Shown: positions 32,484 through 40,969 of the stretch, piece after piece
Layout of the letters: every line of letters begins with the position of its first letter
How positions within the stretch are numbered: position 1 is the first letter of the stretch
Assembly (NCBI GenBank): GCA_003136315.1
Contig: PLDW01000331.1
Coordinates: 1-46,264, forward strand
Origin: Gemmataceae bacterium
Lineage (GTDB): Bacteria; Planctomycetota; Planctomycetia; Gemmatales; Gemmataceae
Direction of reading: 5' to 3'
Length of the DNA: 46,264 bases
Notes under the pieces: model-generated
Seen by the model: the letters and a program-made list of their open reading frames with translations, nothing else
Told to the model about the DNA's origin: nothing
Database searches by the model: none
Translations under genes and position numbers: made by a program

Positions 32484-33866
32484 TTATTCAAGAGTGAAAG
32501 AAAACATTGCGCCCTGGTTGAGCTGGGCCTCACCCCAGACACGGCCCCCATGACGAGTGATGATCCGCTGCACGATGGCCAGGCCCACCCCCGTGCCGTC
32601 ATAATCGGCCGCACGGTGCAACCGTTGAAAGACACCGAAGAGTTTGTGGGCATACTTCATGTCGAAACCGGCCCCATTGTCCTTGACGAAATACACTCGC
32701 TCCGTGCCGGGCAGAGTGGGGGAAGGCGACTCTCCGTTGGTCGACTCCCTGGGCTTGGTTCGGCAGCTAATCTCAATACACGCCACGTCTCGCTTGCGCG
32801 TATATTTCAGCGCATTCGATAGTAAATTTGTCCAAACTTGCTTGAGTAAACCGTAATCTGCCTGACAGGATGGTAAGTCGCCGATGACAATTTTCACTTG
32901 CCTGCCTTCCTGCTCTTTTCCCATCTCTGCCAGGCACTGGCGCACAATTTTGGCCGGGTCGACGGTTTGCTTGTTGAGCGCCTGACGGCCAAGGCGCGAG
33001 AAAGCAAGCAGGTCGTCCACCAACTGTCCCATCTGGCGCGTGTTGTTGCGCACCAATTTCAGATAATCTTTGGCTTCATCCGGCAAGTGAGTGGCATAAT
33101 CTTCAAGCACAATGCGGGAGAAGCCATCGATCGCACGGAGCGGCGCGCGCAGATCATGTGAGACGGAATAGGAGAAGGCCTCAAGTTCCCTGTTCGTTGC
33201 CTCCAGTTGCCCGGTGCGTTCCAGGACTCGCTGCTCCAACACGTCGTTAAGTTTGCGGATCGCCTTATCCGATTTCATGAGGGCATCGATTTCCGTATCC
33301 GATTGCAGGAGAGTCTCTTCACGCAGGGTCTCCACGGAGACAGCCAGTTCTCGGGCCTGTTGCCCTAACGTCGCGATTTCGGTGTCCGAATGCAGGAGCG
33401 TTTCTTCACGCAGGGTCTCCACGGAAACAGCCAGGTCCCGAGCTTGTTGCCCTAACGCGGCGATTTCCGACTCGGATTGCAGACGCGTGTCTTTGCGCAC
33501 GGTCTCGACGGAGAGAGCCAAATCCCGGGCCTTTTGCCCCAGCGCCTCAATTTCTATCTCGGATTTCAAGCGGGTTTGGTCTCGCAAGCTTTCTACGAAA
33601 TCGGCCAGATCGCGAGCCTTCTGTTCCAACGCCTCGGTTTTCTTGTCCGACTCCAACAAGGTTTGCTTCCGTGTTGTTTCGACGAACCGGGCTAGATCGC
33701 GAGCTTTTTGTTCCAACTCCTCGATTCTCTTACTCGACTGTGCAAGGGTCTGCTTGCGCAACATTTCTACCGACCTGGCTAAATCGCGAGCCTGTTGTTC
33801 CAGCGATTCGATTTTCTTTTCCGCTCGGATGAGAGCGTCCGAGTCAGCTGGCGTATGGAAAGGCAT
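32484..33866 (-). CDS. Histidine kinase with tandem coiled-coil repeats
   Basis: A 460-residue kinase. Residues 17-190 are six tandem 29-residue repeats of the form xEIxALGQxARDLAxSVET (then LRxxTLLxSD), a predicted coiled coil. A further coiled segment follows to about 235, then HisKA with SYSVSHDLRAPLRAIDGFS and HATPase (WTNLLSNALKYT, VKDNGAGFDMKYAHKLFGVF, GTGVGLAIVQRII). The H-box wording is that of phytochrome-like kinases, but no PAS, GAF or membrane sensor is present. The coil may act as the sensor arm or as a docking rod. The cognate receiver is the next gene. ATG 33866 is preferred over the open frame to 33929. Confidence 0.88.
   Translation of the reverse strand: MPFHTPADSDALIRAEKKIESLEQQARDLARSVEMLRKQTLAQSSKRIEELEQKARDLARFVETTRKQTLLESDKKTEALEQKARDLADFVESLRDQTRLKSEIEIEALGQKARDLALSVETVRKDTRLQSESEIAALGQQARDLAVSVETLREETLLHSDTEIATLGQQARELAVSVETLREETLLQSDTEIDALMKSDKAIRKLNDVLEQRVLERTGQLEATNRELEAFSYSVSHDLRAPLRAIDGFSRIVLEDYATHLPDEAKDYLKLVRNNTRQMGQLVDDLLAFSRLGRQALNKQTVDPAKIVRQCLAEMGKEQEGRQVKIVIGDLPSCQADYGLLKQVWTNLLSNALKYTRKRDVACIEISCRTKPRESTNGESPSPTLPGTERVYFVKDNGAGFDMKYAHKLFGVFQRLHRAADYDGTGVGLAIVQRIITRHGGRVWGEAQLNQGAMFSFTLE
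33297..33818 (-). repeat. Six tandem 87-bp coding repeats
   Basis: Each 87-bp unit encodes one 29-residue coiled-coil repeat of the histidine kinase. Six units fit exactly (522 bp). Units 5 and 6 are nearly identical at DNA level, units 1-3 more diverged, which suggests recent expansion at the C-terminal end of the array. Confidence 0.85.
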
Positions 33867-34116
33867 ACTTGATGATCCTGAGTACAGTGGCGAGTGTTCG
33901 GGAAATCGCTTCGCGGCCGCAGCCTCCACGATTGCTTTCCCAATTCTCGGAATACCGCTTCAAAACGAGGCCCATTCCTGGCGAAGGAGATACCCTCAAA
34001 CGGAGCACACGTATCGCCGAGTCCATCGAGAACACATCCACGATCGGCCGCAGCCCACTGCCAGTTGGAGAGAATGTGCCCATGCTCTGGGGCAGCCGGA
34101 TGGTTTGACCGCGCAT
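33844..34116 (-). other. Short ORF between two histidine kinases, possible sigma-factor remnant
   Basis: A 90-codon frame starting right after the LOV kinase stop. Its start TIRLPQSMGTF resembles AVRLPQYMGTL of the sigma factor at 36539-37444, and the DNA of that stretch is similar too; the rest shows no match. No ribosome site is obvious and its end overlaps the coiled-coil kinase start. It may be a scrap of a second sigma gene or a chance frame; the 250-base gap is otherwise empty. Confidence 0.3.
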
Positions 34117-36441
34117 TCAGCCCCCATCGTGCGTATCCAGAACCTCACGGACCTTCCCGGCCAGGGATGTCGGGGTGAACGGTTTCTGGAGGAACGCCAC
34201 CTCGGCCTCCAGGATGCCGTGGCGGACGACCTCGTCATCGGTGTAACCAGACAGGAACAGCACCTTAATCCCGGGATGGATCGCCTTCAGGAATTTGGCT
34301 ACCTCGCCGCCGCTCATCCGGGGCATGACCACGTCGGTCACCAGCAGGTCGATCGGCCCCTGATGCTCTCCACCGATGCGCACCGCCTCGGCCCCATTGC
34401 GGGCCTCCAGGACCATGTAGCCGGAGCTTCGGAGGACGTGTCGTGTCAGCGCCCGGACCCCGTCCTCATCCTCCACTAACAGGATCGTCTCACCACCCCG
34501 CTGGATGACGAACAGGCTGCGGCGAGACTCGGACACGATTGGCTCTCGTTGGATCCGCGGCAGATACACCTTGAAGGTACTTCCGTGCCCGACCTCGCTA
34601 GAGACGGCCACATGGCCTCCGGCCTGTTTGACGATGCCGTGGACCGTGGCGAGCCCGAGACCAGTGCCGTGCTCACCCTTGGTGGTGAAGAACGGCTCGA
34701 ACACACGGGCGATCGTTGCAGAATCCATTCCGCACCCGGTGTCGGTAACGGCTAATAGGATGTGCGGGCCAACTCGGGCATCCGGGTGAGTATCCGTGTA
34801 TATCTCGTCCAGATCGGCATTTCGGACCTCGATTGTGATCCGGCCCCCCTGCGGCATGGCGTCCCGGGCGTTCACCACCAGGTTCATGATCACCTGCTCA
34901 ACCTGACCGGGGTCGGCCCTCACGGCACCGACTTCCGGATCTCCCGCGACGGCCAGGTCGATATCCTCGCCGACGATCCGGCGCAGCATCCGCTCCACAT
35001 CAATCACCATTACCTTCAGGTCCAGAACCTTTGGCTCGATGATCGCCTTGCGACTGAACGCCAGGAGTTGGCGGGTCAGCCCGGCCGCCCGCTCGCCGGC
35101 GTGGATAACCGACCCCATTAGCTCCCGGAGGGGATCGGAAGCGGGCAAACTGCCGAGCACCAGTTCACTGTAGCCATTGATGATGGTCAGAAGGTTGTTG
35201 AAGTCGTGGGCGACCCCGCCTGCCAGCCGACCGATTGCATCCATCTTCTGAGCCTGCCGATACTGCTCCTCCAGGCTCCGCCGGGCCGTTACGTCCACCT
35301 GGACCCCGACGAAGTGCGTCAGACGACCATCCGCGTCCCGGACCGGTGAGATCGACAGTTCGTTCCAGAAGGGGGTCCCGTCCTTCCGGTAGTTCCGCAA
35401 CTCGACCGTGCAGGTTTCCCCGGCCCGGAATGCCTCCCGCAAGCAGGCGACCGCCGCCAGATCCGTGTCCTTGCCCTGGAGGAACCGGCAGTTGCGGCCA
35501 ATCACCTCCTCGGCCGCGTAGCCGGTCAGACGCAAGGAGCCGGGGCTGGCGTAGATGATTGGGTTGTCCGGCTGGCTCGGATCGCTGATTAGAATGCCCT
35601 GCGTCACCGCCTGGATCGCCCGGTCCCGGAGCCGGAAGGCATCCTCCGCCCGCTTCCGCGCGCTAATATCCCGGATGTTACACTGAATCACCCGGGTGTC
35701 CCCGACGTCGTAGACGTTGCTCACGAACTCGACATCAATGCGGCGTCCGTCCTGGGTCGAAAGCGGCAGGTCGTCGTAACGGATATACCCCTTCTCCTGG
35801 AGCGCCCGGAACTCTGCCTTGTTGGACTCGATGTCCCGGAAAAATCCGATCTCCCATAGTTCCTTCCCGATTAACTCGTCATGGTTATACCCGAGCAGGT
35901 CTGCCAGGAACGGGTTCGCATCGATAACTCGCCGTGACACCTCATCGACGATTAGGATGCCATCCTGGGCCGCCTCGAACAACCGGCGATACCGCTCCTC
36001 GGATCGCGTCAGCGACTCATCCGCCTTTTTCTGAGGGGTGATGTCCCGTGTGACGTTGGCGAAACCGATATGCCGTCCGAAGGAATCGTGGACGTTGGTA
36101 ATCGTGACGACGGCCCAGAACGTGGCTCCGCCTTTCCTCACTCGCAGCCCCTCTTCCTCGAAGTGGCCCTCTTTCAACGCGGTCTGCAATCCTCGCTGTG
36201 GCTTGCCCAGAGCCACGTCTTCGGGCGTGTAGAAGCAGGAGACGTGGTGACCGATTATCTCCTCGGCATTGTACCCCTTGCTCTTCTCAGCTCCGGGATT
36301 CCAACTGGTGACGTTCCCTGCCGGGTCGAGCATAAAGATGCCGTAATCCTTCACTGCTTCCACCAGCAGCCGAAACGGGTCGGCTTCGGCGTGGCTCAGC
36401 GCACTCACGAAGGGCGGTTCGGCGGACCTGACATCATTCAT
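34117..36441 (-). CDS. Hybrid histidine kinase with LOV domain (copy 2)
   Basis: A 774-residue cytosolic kinase. Order: PAS (~25-135), PAS (~145-270), LOV (~285-400), HisKA with VAHDFNN (~411), HATPase ([31 protein letters not shown]) and receiver ([30 protein letters not shown]). The LOV has [22 protein letters not shown] and VGVQVDVT, so the flavin-binding Cys, Asn and Gln are kept. From the LOV domain on it is very close to copy 1, while the front halves differ: copy 2 lacks the N-terminal receiver. It begins 97 bases after the sigma gene, on the same strand. Light sensing is expected from the family but not shown. Confidence 0.9.
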   Translation of the reverse strand: MNDVRSAEPPFVSALSHAEADPFRLLVEAVKDYGIFMLDPAGNVTSWNPGAEKSKGYNAEEIIGHHVSCFYTPEDVALGKPQRGLQTALKEGHFEEEGLRVRKGGATFWAVVTITNVHDSFGRHIGFANVTRDITPQKKADESLTRSEERYRRLFEAAQDGILIVDEVSRRVIDANPFLADLLGYNHDELIGKELWEIGFFRDIESNKAEFRALQEKGYIRYDDLPLSTQDGRRIDVEFVSNVYDVGDTRVIQCNIRDISARKRAEDAFRLRDRAIQAVTQGILISDPSQPDNPIIYASPGSLRLTGYAAEEVIGRNCRFLQGKDTDLAAVACLREAFRAGETCTVELRNYRKDGTPFWNELSISPVRDADGRLTHFVGVQVDVTARRSLEEQYRQAQKMDAIGRLAGGVAHDFNNLLTIINGYSELVLGSLPASDPLRELMGSVIHAGERAAGLTRQLLAFSRKAIIEPKVLDLKVMVIDVERMLRRIVGEDIDLAVAGDPEVGAVRADPGQVEQVIMNLVVNARDAMPQGGRITIEVRNADLDEIYTDTHPDARVGPHILLAVTDTGCGMDSATIARVFEPFFTTKGEHGTGLGLATVHGIVKQAGGHVAVSSEVGHGSTFKVYLPRIQREPIVSESRRSLFVIQRGGETILLVEDEDGVRALTRHVLRSSGYMVLEARNGAEAVRIGGEHQGPIDLLVTDVVMPRMSGGEVAKFLKAIHPGIKVLFLSGYTDDEVVRHGILEAEVAFLQKPFTPTSLAGKVREVLDTHDGG

Positions 36442-36538
36442 GATAGTTCATAGATCGAAATATCGTAATAAAAAAAATGCCATAGTATCGAAAAAATGAC
36501 ACCATCACTCGGCAACACAAAGGATCACAGGGTCGGGC

Positions 36539-37444
36539 TTACGCCCCTAATCGATTGCGGAGATCAGCGAGGGCAATCTGTTCGATCTGCCGGACACGTT
36601 CCCGGGTCAGCCCCAGCCGCTCCCCGACCTTATCCAGAGTGGCCGGTTCCTCCCCGCCCAGCCCGAACCGCAGCCGCAGGATCGTCGCCTCACGGTTGCC
36701 CAGTTGATCAAGCGAGTCGAGGGCCGCCCGCACGTCGTCTTCGGCTGTCAGCCGGTCGGCTGGCCCAGCCCCCGGGTCCGCAAGTACGTCCGTGGATCTC
36801 TCCTCCCCGGTTGTCCCCACCGCCTTGCCGGACATCACCGCCTTCTGCCCCTTGGCGACGGCCCAGGCCTGCCGACTCGTTAGCCCGAGGCGGCCTGTCA
36901 CCTCCTCCCGGGAGGCATCCCGCCCGAGCTCACCCCGAAGTTCGCTCTCGGCCTGCCTCCACTTGTAGAGCAGTGTGCCCATGTACTGGGGGAGCCGGAC
37001 AGCGTGCCCTGACTTGTTCAAAGCAATCCGAATCGACTGCTTGACCCAGTAACTGGCGTAGGTGCTGAATCGCGAGTTCACACTCGGGTCAAATCCCTCG
37101 ACCGCTCGAAGCAGGCCGAGGTTGCCCTCCTCGATCAAATCCTCCAACGCAACCCCTTTGCCCACGTACCGGCGGGCGAGGCAGATCACCAACCGGAGGT
37201 TGGCCCGGACCATCTCGTCCCGGGCTGCGGGGTCGCCTGCTGCGATCCGGTAAGCCAGATCCTTCTCGGCGTCTGCGGACAAGAGTGGGGTCCGGTTAAG
37301 CTCGGCCAGGTATGAGCCGAAGTAAGTGCGGTCCACCTGCGTACGATCGGGAGGACGAAGTCCGGAACGAGGTGGGTGATCGTTTCGCGGCCTTTTCGCC
37401 TTGTCGGTCGGGACGTGCGGGGAAGGGCGGCAGTGTGCCGTCAT
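36539..37444 (-). CDS. Sigma-70 family RNA polymerase sigma factor
   Basis: A 301-residue sigma factor of the primary/RpoS-like group. Residues 1-35 are basic and disordered; region 1.2 at YFGSYLAELNRTPLLSADAE; region 2 at LVICLARRYVGKGVALEDLI, GLLRAVEGFDPS and STYASYWVKQSIRIAL (core and -10 binding); region 3 ends near 200; region 4 at REATILRLRFGL and LTRERVRQIEQIALADLRNRL (-35 helix). All regions are intact. Carriage next to light-sensor kinases suggests it serves this region or a stress response, but the target promoters are unknown. The start and upstream DNA are duplicated at 38043-38268. Confidence 0.9.
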   Translation of the reverse strand: MTAHCRPSPHVPTDKAKRPRNDHPPRSGLRPPDRTQVDRTYFGSYLAELNRTPLLSADAEKDLAYRIAAGDPAARDEMVRANLRLVICLARRYVGKGVALEDLIEEGNLGLLRAVEGFDPSVNSRFSTYASYWVKQSIRIALNKSGHAVRLPQYMGTLLYKWRQAESELRGELGRDASREEVTGRLGLTSRQAWAVAKGQKAVMSGKAVGTTGEERSTDVLADPGAGPADRLTAEDDVRAALDSLDQLGNREATILRLRFGLGGEEPATLDKVGERLGLTRERVRQIEQIALADLRNRLGA

Positions 37445-37580
37445 GGCAGGGCCGGCTTTCGGGGCGATGAAGGAGGAGCCAACTAGGCGCGAGATACCGA
37501 AGGCATCTGCGGCGTGTAGTGCGAATATACTATACTCCGCTATCAGTCGATAACAACTTATAATTGTCAGATTTCTTGAA
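37432..37580 (-). repeat. Direct repeat, copy 1 (sigma gene start and upstream)
   Basis: This segment recurs as 38126-38268 in the same orientation. Shared blocks include GCCAACTAGGCGCGAGAT, CCGAAGGC-TCTG-GGCGT, GTAGTGCG and AATTGTCAG-TTTCTT. It covers the first codons of the sigma gene and about 135 bases upstream. Confidence 0.75.
37529..37556 (-). promoter_or_regulatory. Sigma gene promoter
   Basis: Read on the minus strand: TTGTTA (37556-37551), 16 bases, TATAGT (37534-37529). It lies 85 bases upstream of the sigma ATG in an AT-rich patch. These boxes are not conserved in the duplicated copy at about 38220. Confidence 0.45.
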
Positions 37581-37812
37581 ACTACAGCAACATCGACTCG
37601 ACGCCCATACCACAGAACATAGCTACCTCACGATGAGAACCGTGTGGAATAGGTGGTTATAACGATTGATGCCTACAAAATCAGATGACTCTCGTTGTAA
37701 CCATCCACTGGCTAACGACTTCGTTGTGCTGTAGCCCTGAACCGGAGGGCGAGAATCGGGCACGGGTGTCGAGCGGGGAAGAGGAAGGGACCGCAGCCAC
37801 CCTGACCGGCAC

Positions 37813-38010
37813 TCACCCCCTTAGGTTCCTCTGGCCTGCGCGCGCCTCGGCGATTAACTCTCGGGAAAGGATTGCGCTTCCGCCGCAGTGTGGGCAGGCG
37901 GCGACACCGCCGTCAGGGGAGGAGGTAAGCCTCACCCGGTTATCGGTTAGGTCGATCACGAACTGGCACCGCGGGTTTGAGCAGGTCGCCGTCGGTTGGT
38001 CGGTGGACAT
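37813..38010 (-). CDS. Small zinc-ribbon protein
   Basis: A 65-residue protein, MSTDQPTATCSNPRCQFVID, then VRLTSSPDGGVAACPHCGG and a short C-terminal helix (SRELIAEARAGQR). The CxxxxC and CPHC pairs form a likely zinc ribbon. Strong ribosome site AAGGAG precedes ATG 38010. It lies directly downstream of the truncated sigma copy, so it may use that copied promoter region. The function is unknown. Confidence 0.72.
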   Translation of the reverse strand: MSTDQPTATCSNPRCQFVIDLTDNRVRLTSSPDGGVAACPHCGGSAILSRELIAEARAGQRNLRG

Positions 38011-38042
38011 GGTTAGTTCTCCTTGGATAGGCGACTCAGACG

Positions 38043-38135
38043 CTACTGTCCCCGAGTGTGCCGGGTAGATGTTGTGCGCGGTCTTCTCGCGTTCTCGGTC
38101 TGTACTGGCGGGGGCGAGTAGCGGGGTGCCGTCAC
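38043..38135 (-). pseudogene. Truncated second copy of the sigma gene start
   Basis: A 30-codon frame from GTG 38135 reads VTAPRYSPPPVQTENARRPR, matching the sigma start MTAHCRPSPHVPTDKAKRPR in length and pattern, then stops at 38043. The upstream 130 bases are also copied (38136-38268). It is therefore a broken duplicate, left with only the disordered N-terminal part; the ATG is changed to GTG. Confidence 0.65.
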
Positions 38136-38268
38136 GGCAGAGCCGACTTTCGGGCGATGGGATGAGAGCCAACTAGGCGCGAGATGCCGAAGGCGTCTGT
38201 GGCGTGTAGTGCGGGGGTATTGTACGCAGCCCAAGCTGAGAGCGGCCAACAATTGTCAGCTTTCTTCC
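38126..38268 (-). repeat. Direct repeat, copy 2
   Basis: Copy of 37432-37580 with scattered substitutions and small gaps; see that entry. It ends in the truncated sigma start, just before the zinc-ribbon gene. Confidence 0.75.
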
Positions 38269-38454
38269 GCCCCGCGGCGGTCCTAACTCAATCGCCAAAC
38301 ATCCAGGGGCAATCCGCCGTGAACTCATTTTTGACTCCGGACTGCTGACAGAATCATTCTTCAGCCTGCACGTCCGCCACGAGAAAAAAGCCCCCTACCT
38401 GGGGTCCATCAGAATTATCAATCTGACGAAATCAACAAGTCTCCTGGATCAGTA
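38269..38454. other. Non-coding region
   Basis: No gene is supported between the duplicated segment and the promoter of the small paralogous gene. Translation in all frames is short and broken. Confidence 0.4.
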
Positions 38455-38484
38455 CTTGTATTCTGAGATTCACAAGGATAAAGG
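38455..38484 (+). promoter_or_regulatory. Promoter with CTTGT-N12-ACAAG palindrome (second copy)
   Basis: TTGTAT (38456-38461), 17 bases, TAAAGG (38479-38484), crossed by CTTGT (38455-38459) and ACAAG (38472-38476). Arms and spacing equal those at 9405-9434, while the bases in between differ, which is what an operator under selection looks like. Confidence 0.55.
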
Positions 38485-38540
38485 TAACCTTAGCCCTCCC
38501 CTGAATTCACCTGCCAGTATTCTTCTCGTAAGGATCGACC

Positions 38541-38795
38541 GTGAGCGCGTTGCACCGTCCGGTGACTCCCGTCTCTCTTGAGGACTGGGCCAGCCAGGCT
38601 TTCCGGAAGCGTATGGAACTTCACTTCCAGATCACGGATCCCGTCCAAGCCGTCCGGGAGAAGGCGTTCACCCTCATGTGGCAAACCCTTCTGGAAGCGA
38701 TCGAAATGGTACGAAGCGCCAGCACTGCCCTACGGGAGGGGGATGAGCGGCTGGAGAGGTGGAAGGAGGACGGGGCGGCCGTCACGGGGTCGTGA
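38541..38795 (+). CDS. Small conserved helical protein, paralog of 9493-9738
   Basis: An 84-residue protein starting at GTG 38541 with TAAGGA upstream. It shares LHRPVTP, SLEDWASQAFRKRMELH, QIT-P, VR-KAFTLM and MVRSA..ALRE.DERL.W with the copy at 9493. The last 14 bases overlap the convergent gene at 38782. The function is unknown; see the first copy for reasoning on the start. Confidence 0.75.
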   Translation: MSALHRPVTPVSLEDWASQAFRKRMELHFQITDPVQAVREKAFTLMWQTLLEAIEMVRSASTALREGDERLERWKEDGAAVTGS

Positions 38796-39042
38796 TCGGG
38801 ATTCCGATAACAGTCGGGTCGGCCAGGGCCGCCATGCCCTCCGGGGTCAGTGTGTAGCCAAATGCTCCGGCAGCGAAGCACGTAAACCAGCGACAACTCT
38901 CCGCCGCCTCCCAGAACTCTTTCAGGTTCAACCCCACAGCCTCGGCCACGTCAGCACCCCAGACCCGAGTCGTTACTCCAGCCAGATGCTCCGCAATGAG
39001 TCGCTGGCGACCCATGCGTCTGGTTTTGGTGAACTGCGGCAT
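38782..39042 (-). CDS. Small hypothetical protein
   Basis: An 86-residue protein starting MPQFTKTRRMGRQRLIAEHL with a good ribosome site (CAGGAG) before ATG 39042. The body, VWGADVAEAVGLNLKEFWEAA and TLTPEGMAALADPTVIGIPI, looks folded, with a winged-helix-like feel. No family is recognised. It converges on the paralogous small gene and overlaps its end by 14 bases. Confidence 0.6.
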   Translation of the reverse strand: MPQFTKTRRMGRQRLIAEHLAGVTTRVWGADVAEAVGLNLKEFWEAAESCRWFTCFAAGAFGYTLTPEGMAALADPTVIGIPITTP

Positions 39043-39103
39043 TTCGTCGCTCCTGCCTTGTTCGGGTTGCGGTAACTCGCCTGCGATCCCTTGGCACGGT
39101 TGC

Positions 39104-39412
39104 TCACTGTCCTATTATCGAACCCCTGTGATCACTTCGGACTTCTTGTTTCATCGTCGCAAACGTCCGAACGTCTCGCTTGTCTCCCACCTTCGCGCTG
39201 GCCTGCTCGATTTCATAGTCACCTACGGGGCCATCGACTTGAAGGGCTACCCCGACACTAACTGCGACGTCTGGTTCTCGTCGTTTGGGTAATGGTGTCC
39301 ACCTCACTAGCAGCGCACCCGTCCAGTCGCCTTCGCTCAGGGGCGGATCTAAATCCCCGATCCCCGGTGCGAGCAGCAAGCCAACTCCCCGCACATCGAA
39401 ACGGTCTGCCAC
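39104..39412 (-). CDS. Possible hypothetical protein
   Basis: A 102-codon frame from GTG 39412 (MADRFDVRGVGLLLAPGIGD...). The composition is acceptable but there is no clear ribosome site or known motif. It may be a real small gene or chance. The remainder of 39043-39532 holds nothing that I can support. Confidence 0.3.
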   Translation of the reverse strand: MADRFDVRGVGLLLAPGIGDLDPPLSEGDWTGALLVRWTPLPKRREPDVAVSVGVALQVDGPVGDYEIEQASAKVGDKRDVRTFATMKQEVRSDHRGSIIGQ

Positions 39413-39532
39413 CGTGAACGCCAGCCTTGCTATACAGCTCCTGATGCCTCAATTCCGCTCATTCCCACATCTCCACCCGCCGCCTCGGCCCCCGGCGCAC
39501 TAAGATTGGGCACCCACTCAAGGATCGAACCG

Positions 39533-39943
39533 ATGGAACTGATTGCTCCAGACACACGCGGAATCCGGGAACTCCTGGCCGTTCGTGCAGCCGTCAAAGC
39601 CGCGGCCCTTGTAGATCGTCCACACGGGTCGCCAGCGGCCCTGGTCCAGGTGTCCCCGGATGGGCCTGAACTGGGGAGCCTTCACGCCCTCGACTCCGGC
39701 CCTGTGGTCCTCGGACGGGGGACAGGGCCGGGGATCAGGCTGAGAGACCTGTCCCTCTCCCGGACCCACGCCCGCCTTGAGGTGCTCCCGTCCGGTCAGT
39801 TGTTTGTGACCGATCTGGATAGCATGAACGGGACGTTCATCAACGATAAAAAGATCCAGGCGGGGGAAGCTTACGAGGGGGACTTCGTCCGGTTCGGGGC
39901 CTGCGTCTTCCGGTTCCTGTCGGCTACTCCCACGGATGGCTGA
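39533..39943 (+). CDS. FHA-domain protein, probably truncated
   Basis: A 136-residue protein with a forkhead-associated domain: VVLGRGTGPGIRLRDLSLSRTHARL, VTDLDSMNGTFIND and VRFGACVFRFL. The layout matches the N-terminal part of the FHA-GGDEF protein at 8185-9132 (STNGTFVN there, SMNGTFIN here), but it stops right where the GGDEF linker would begin. Downstream lies half of an unrelated receiver, so a deletion probably fused the two. AAGGA precedes ATG 39533. It may still bind phosphothreonine. Confidence 0.75.
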   Translation: MELIAPDTRGIRELLAVRAAVKAAALVDRPHGSPAALVQVSPDGPELGSLHALDSGPVVLGRGTGPGIRLRDLSLSRTHARLEVLPSGQLFVTDLDSMNGTFINDKKIQAGEAYEGDFVRFGACVFRFLSATPTDG

Positions 39944-39975
39944 GTGCCGTTCATATCCTCACGGCCACGTGTTCT

Positions 39976-40159
39976 GGGCACTGGCGACTGCCGGTCGTGA
40001 TTCTGACCTCATCGCGAGAGGACGAAGACCTGATTCGGGGGTACGACCTGGGGGCGAACTCGTACGTCCGCAAGCCGGTGGATCTCACCCAGTTTGTGGA
40101 CGCCGTCCGCCAGCTTCAAATCTACTGGCTTGTGCTGAACGAACTCCCGCCCTGCGAGT
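39976..40159 (+). pseudogene. C-terminal half of an Rcp1-type receiver
   Basis: In frame: HWRLPVVILTSSREDEDLI, RGYDLGANSYVRKPVDLTQF and DAVRQLQIYWLVLNELPP. This matches the end of the receiver at 32027-32473 (PVVMLTSS, NSYIVKPVDF, LGYYWLLIN). The N-terminal half with the phospho-acceptor Asp is gone; the frame lacks its own start and runs on out of phase into the next gene. Confidence 0.7.
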
Positions 40160-40966
40160 ATGACCGCTATGGGACACCCGATCTCGATACTCGTCGTCGA
40201 AGACGTGCCCGACGACGCCGAATTGATGATCCTTGCCCTTCAGAGAGATGGCCTCGACGTGACCTGGGAGCGGGTCGAGACGGCCGACGAGTTGAAGGCA
40301 GCACTGGCCACTGGGGTTTGGGATGCGGTTCTTTCGGATTACACGTTACCGGAGTTCGGGGCGATTGCCGCTCTGAAGGTCGTCCGGGAGGCTGACCCGG
40401 ACATGCCGTTCCTGGTCGTGTCCGGGACCGTGGGCGAAGAGGTCGCCGTCGGGATGATGCGGGTCGGGGCGAACGACTACGTGCTCAAGCACAACCTCAT
40501 CCGTCTGGCAGCCGCAATCAAGCGTGAGGTGCGGGAGGCGGGTAACCGTCGGGCAAGCCGCCGCGCGGAGCAAGGGATCTCCCGGCTGGCGGCCATCGTC
40601 GATTCGTCCGACGATGCCATCATTTCCAAGACGCTGACCGGGATCGTCACCTCGTGGAATCCCGGCGCCGAGAGGCTCCACGGCTGGGCAGCGGAGGAGG
40701 CCATCGGCCGGCACATCTCTTTCATTGTGCCCCCGGAGAAGGCCGATGAGTTCGTGGAGGTCATGGAGCGACTGCGACAGGGCGAGCACTTTGAGCAGTT
40801 CGAGACCGTCCGATTGCATAAAGACGGCACCCGGCACGACGTGTCGATCACCGCCTCCCCCATCCGCAATCGGAACGGGGTGCTAGAGGGGGTCTCGAAG
40901 GTCGCTCGCAATATCAGTGAGCGGAAACGGGCGGCGGAGCAGGTGAGGGCCTCGCTTCGTGAGTAG
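40160..40966 (+). CDS. REC-PAS part of a histidine kinase, ended by an in-frame TAG
   Basis: A 268-residue protein: receiver (ILVVEDVPDDAELMI, AVLSDYTLPEFGA, VVSGTVGEE, YVLKHNL; 8-125) and PAS (IVDSSDDAIISKTLTGIVTSWN to NISERKRAAEQ; ~145-265). It ends SLRE-stop at TAG 40964-40966. The same reading frame continues at once with EVLLKEIHHRVKNN, the normal continuation in this kinase family. The stop is therefore most likely a single-base change (AAG or GAG to TAG). The alternative start ATG 40169 is also possible. Confidence 0.82.
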   Translation: MTAMGHPISILVVEDVPDDAELMILALQRDGLDVTWERVETADELKAALATGVWDAVLSDYTLPEFGAIAALKVVREADPDMPFLVVSGTVGEEVAVGMMRVGANDYVLKHNLIRLAAAIKREVREAGNRRASRRAEQGISRLAAIVDSSDDAIISKTLTGIVTSWNPGAERLHGWAAEEAIGRHISFIVPPEKADEFVEVMERLRQGEHFEQFETVRLHKDGTRHDVSITASPIRNRNGVLEGVSKVARNISERKRAAEQVRASLRE

Positions 40967-40969
40967 GAA

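Noticed and set aside
33297..33818. Repeat array considered as CRISPR
   Set aside because: Units are 87 bp with no spacers, in frame with a histidine kinase and coding for a coiled coil.
33214..34479. 421-codon plus-strand frame with Ser/Arg repeats
   Set aside because: It is the mirror image of the coiled-coil kinase repeats and shows no independent coding sign.
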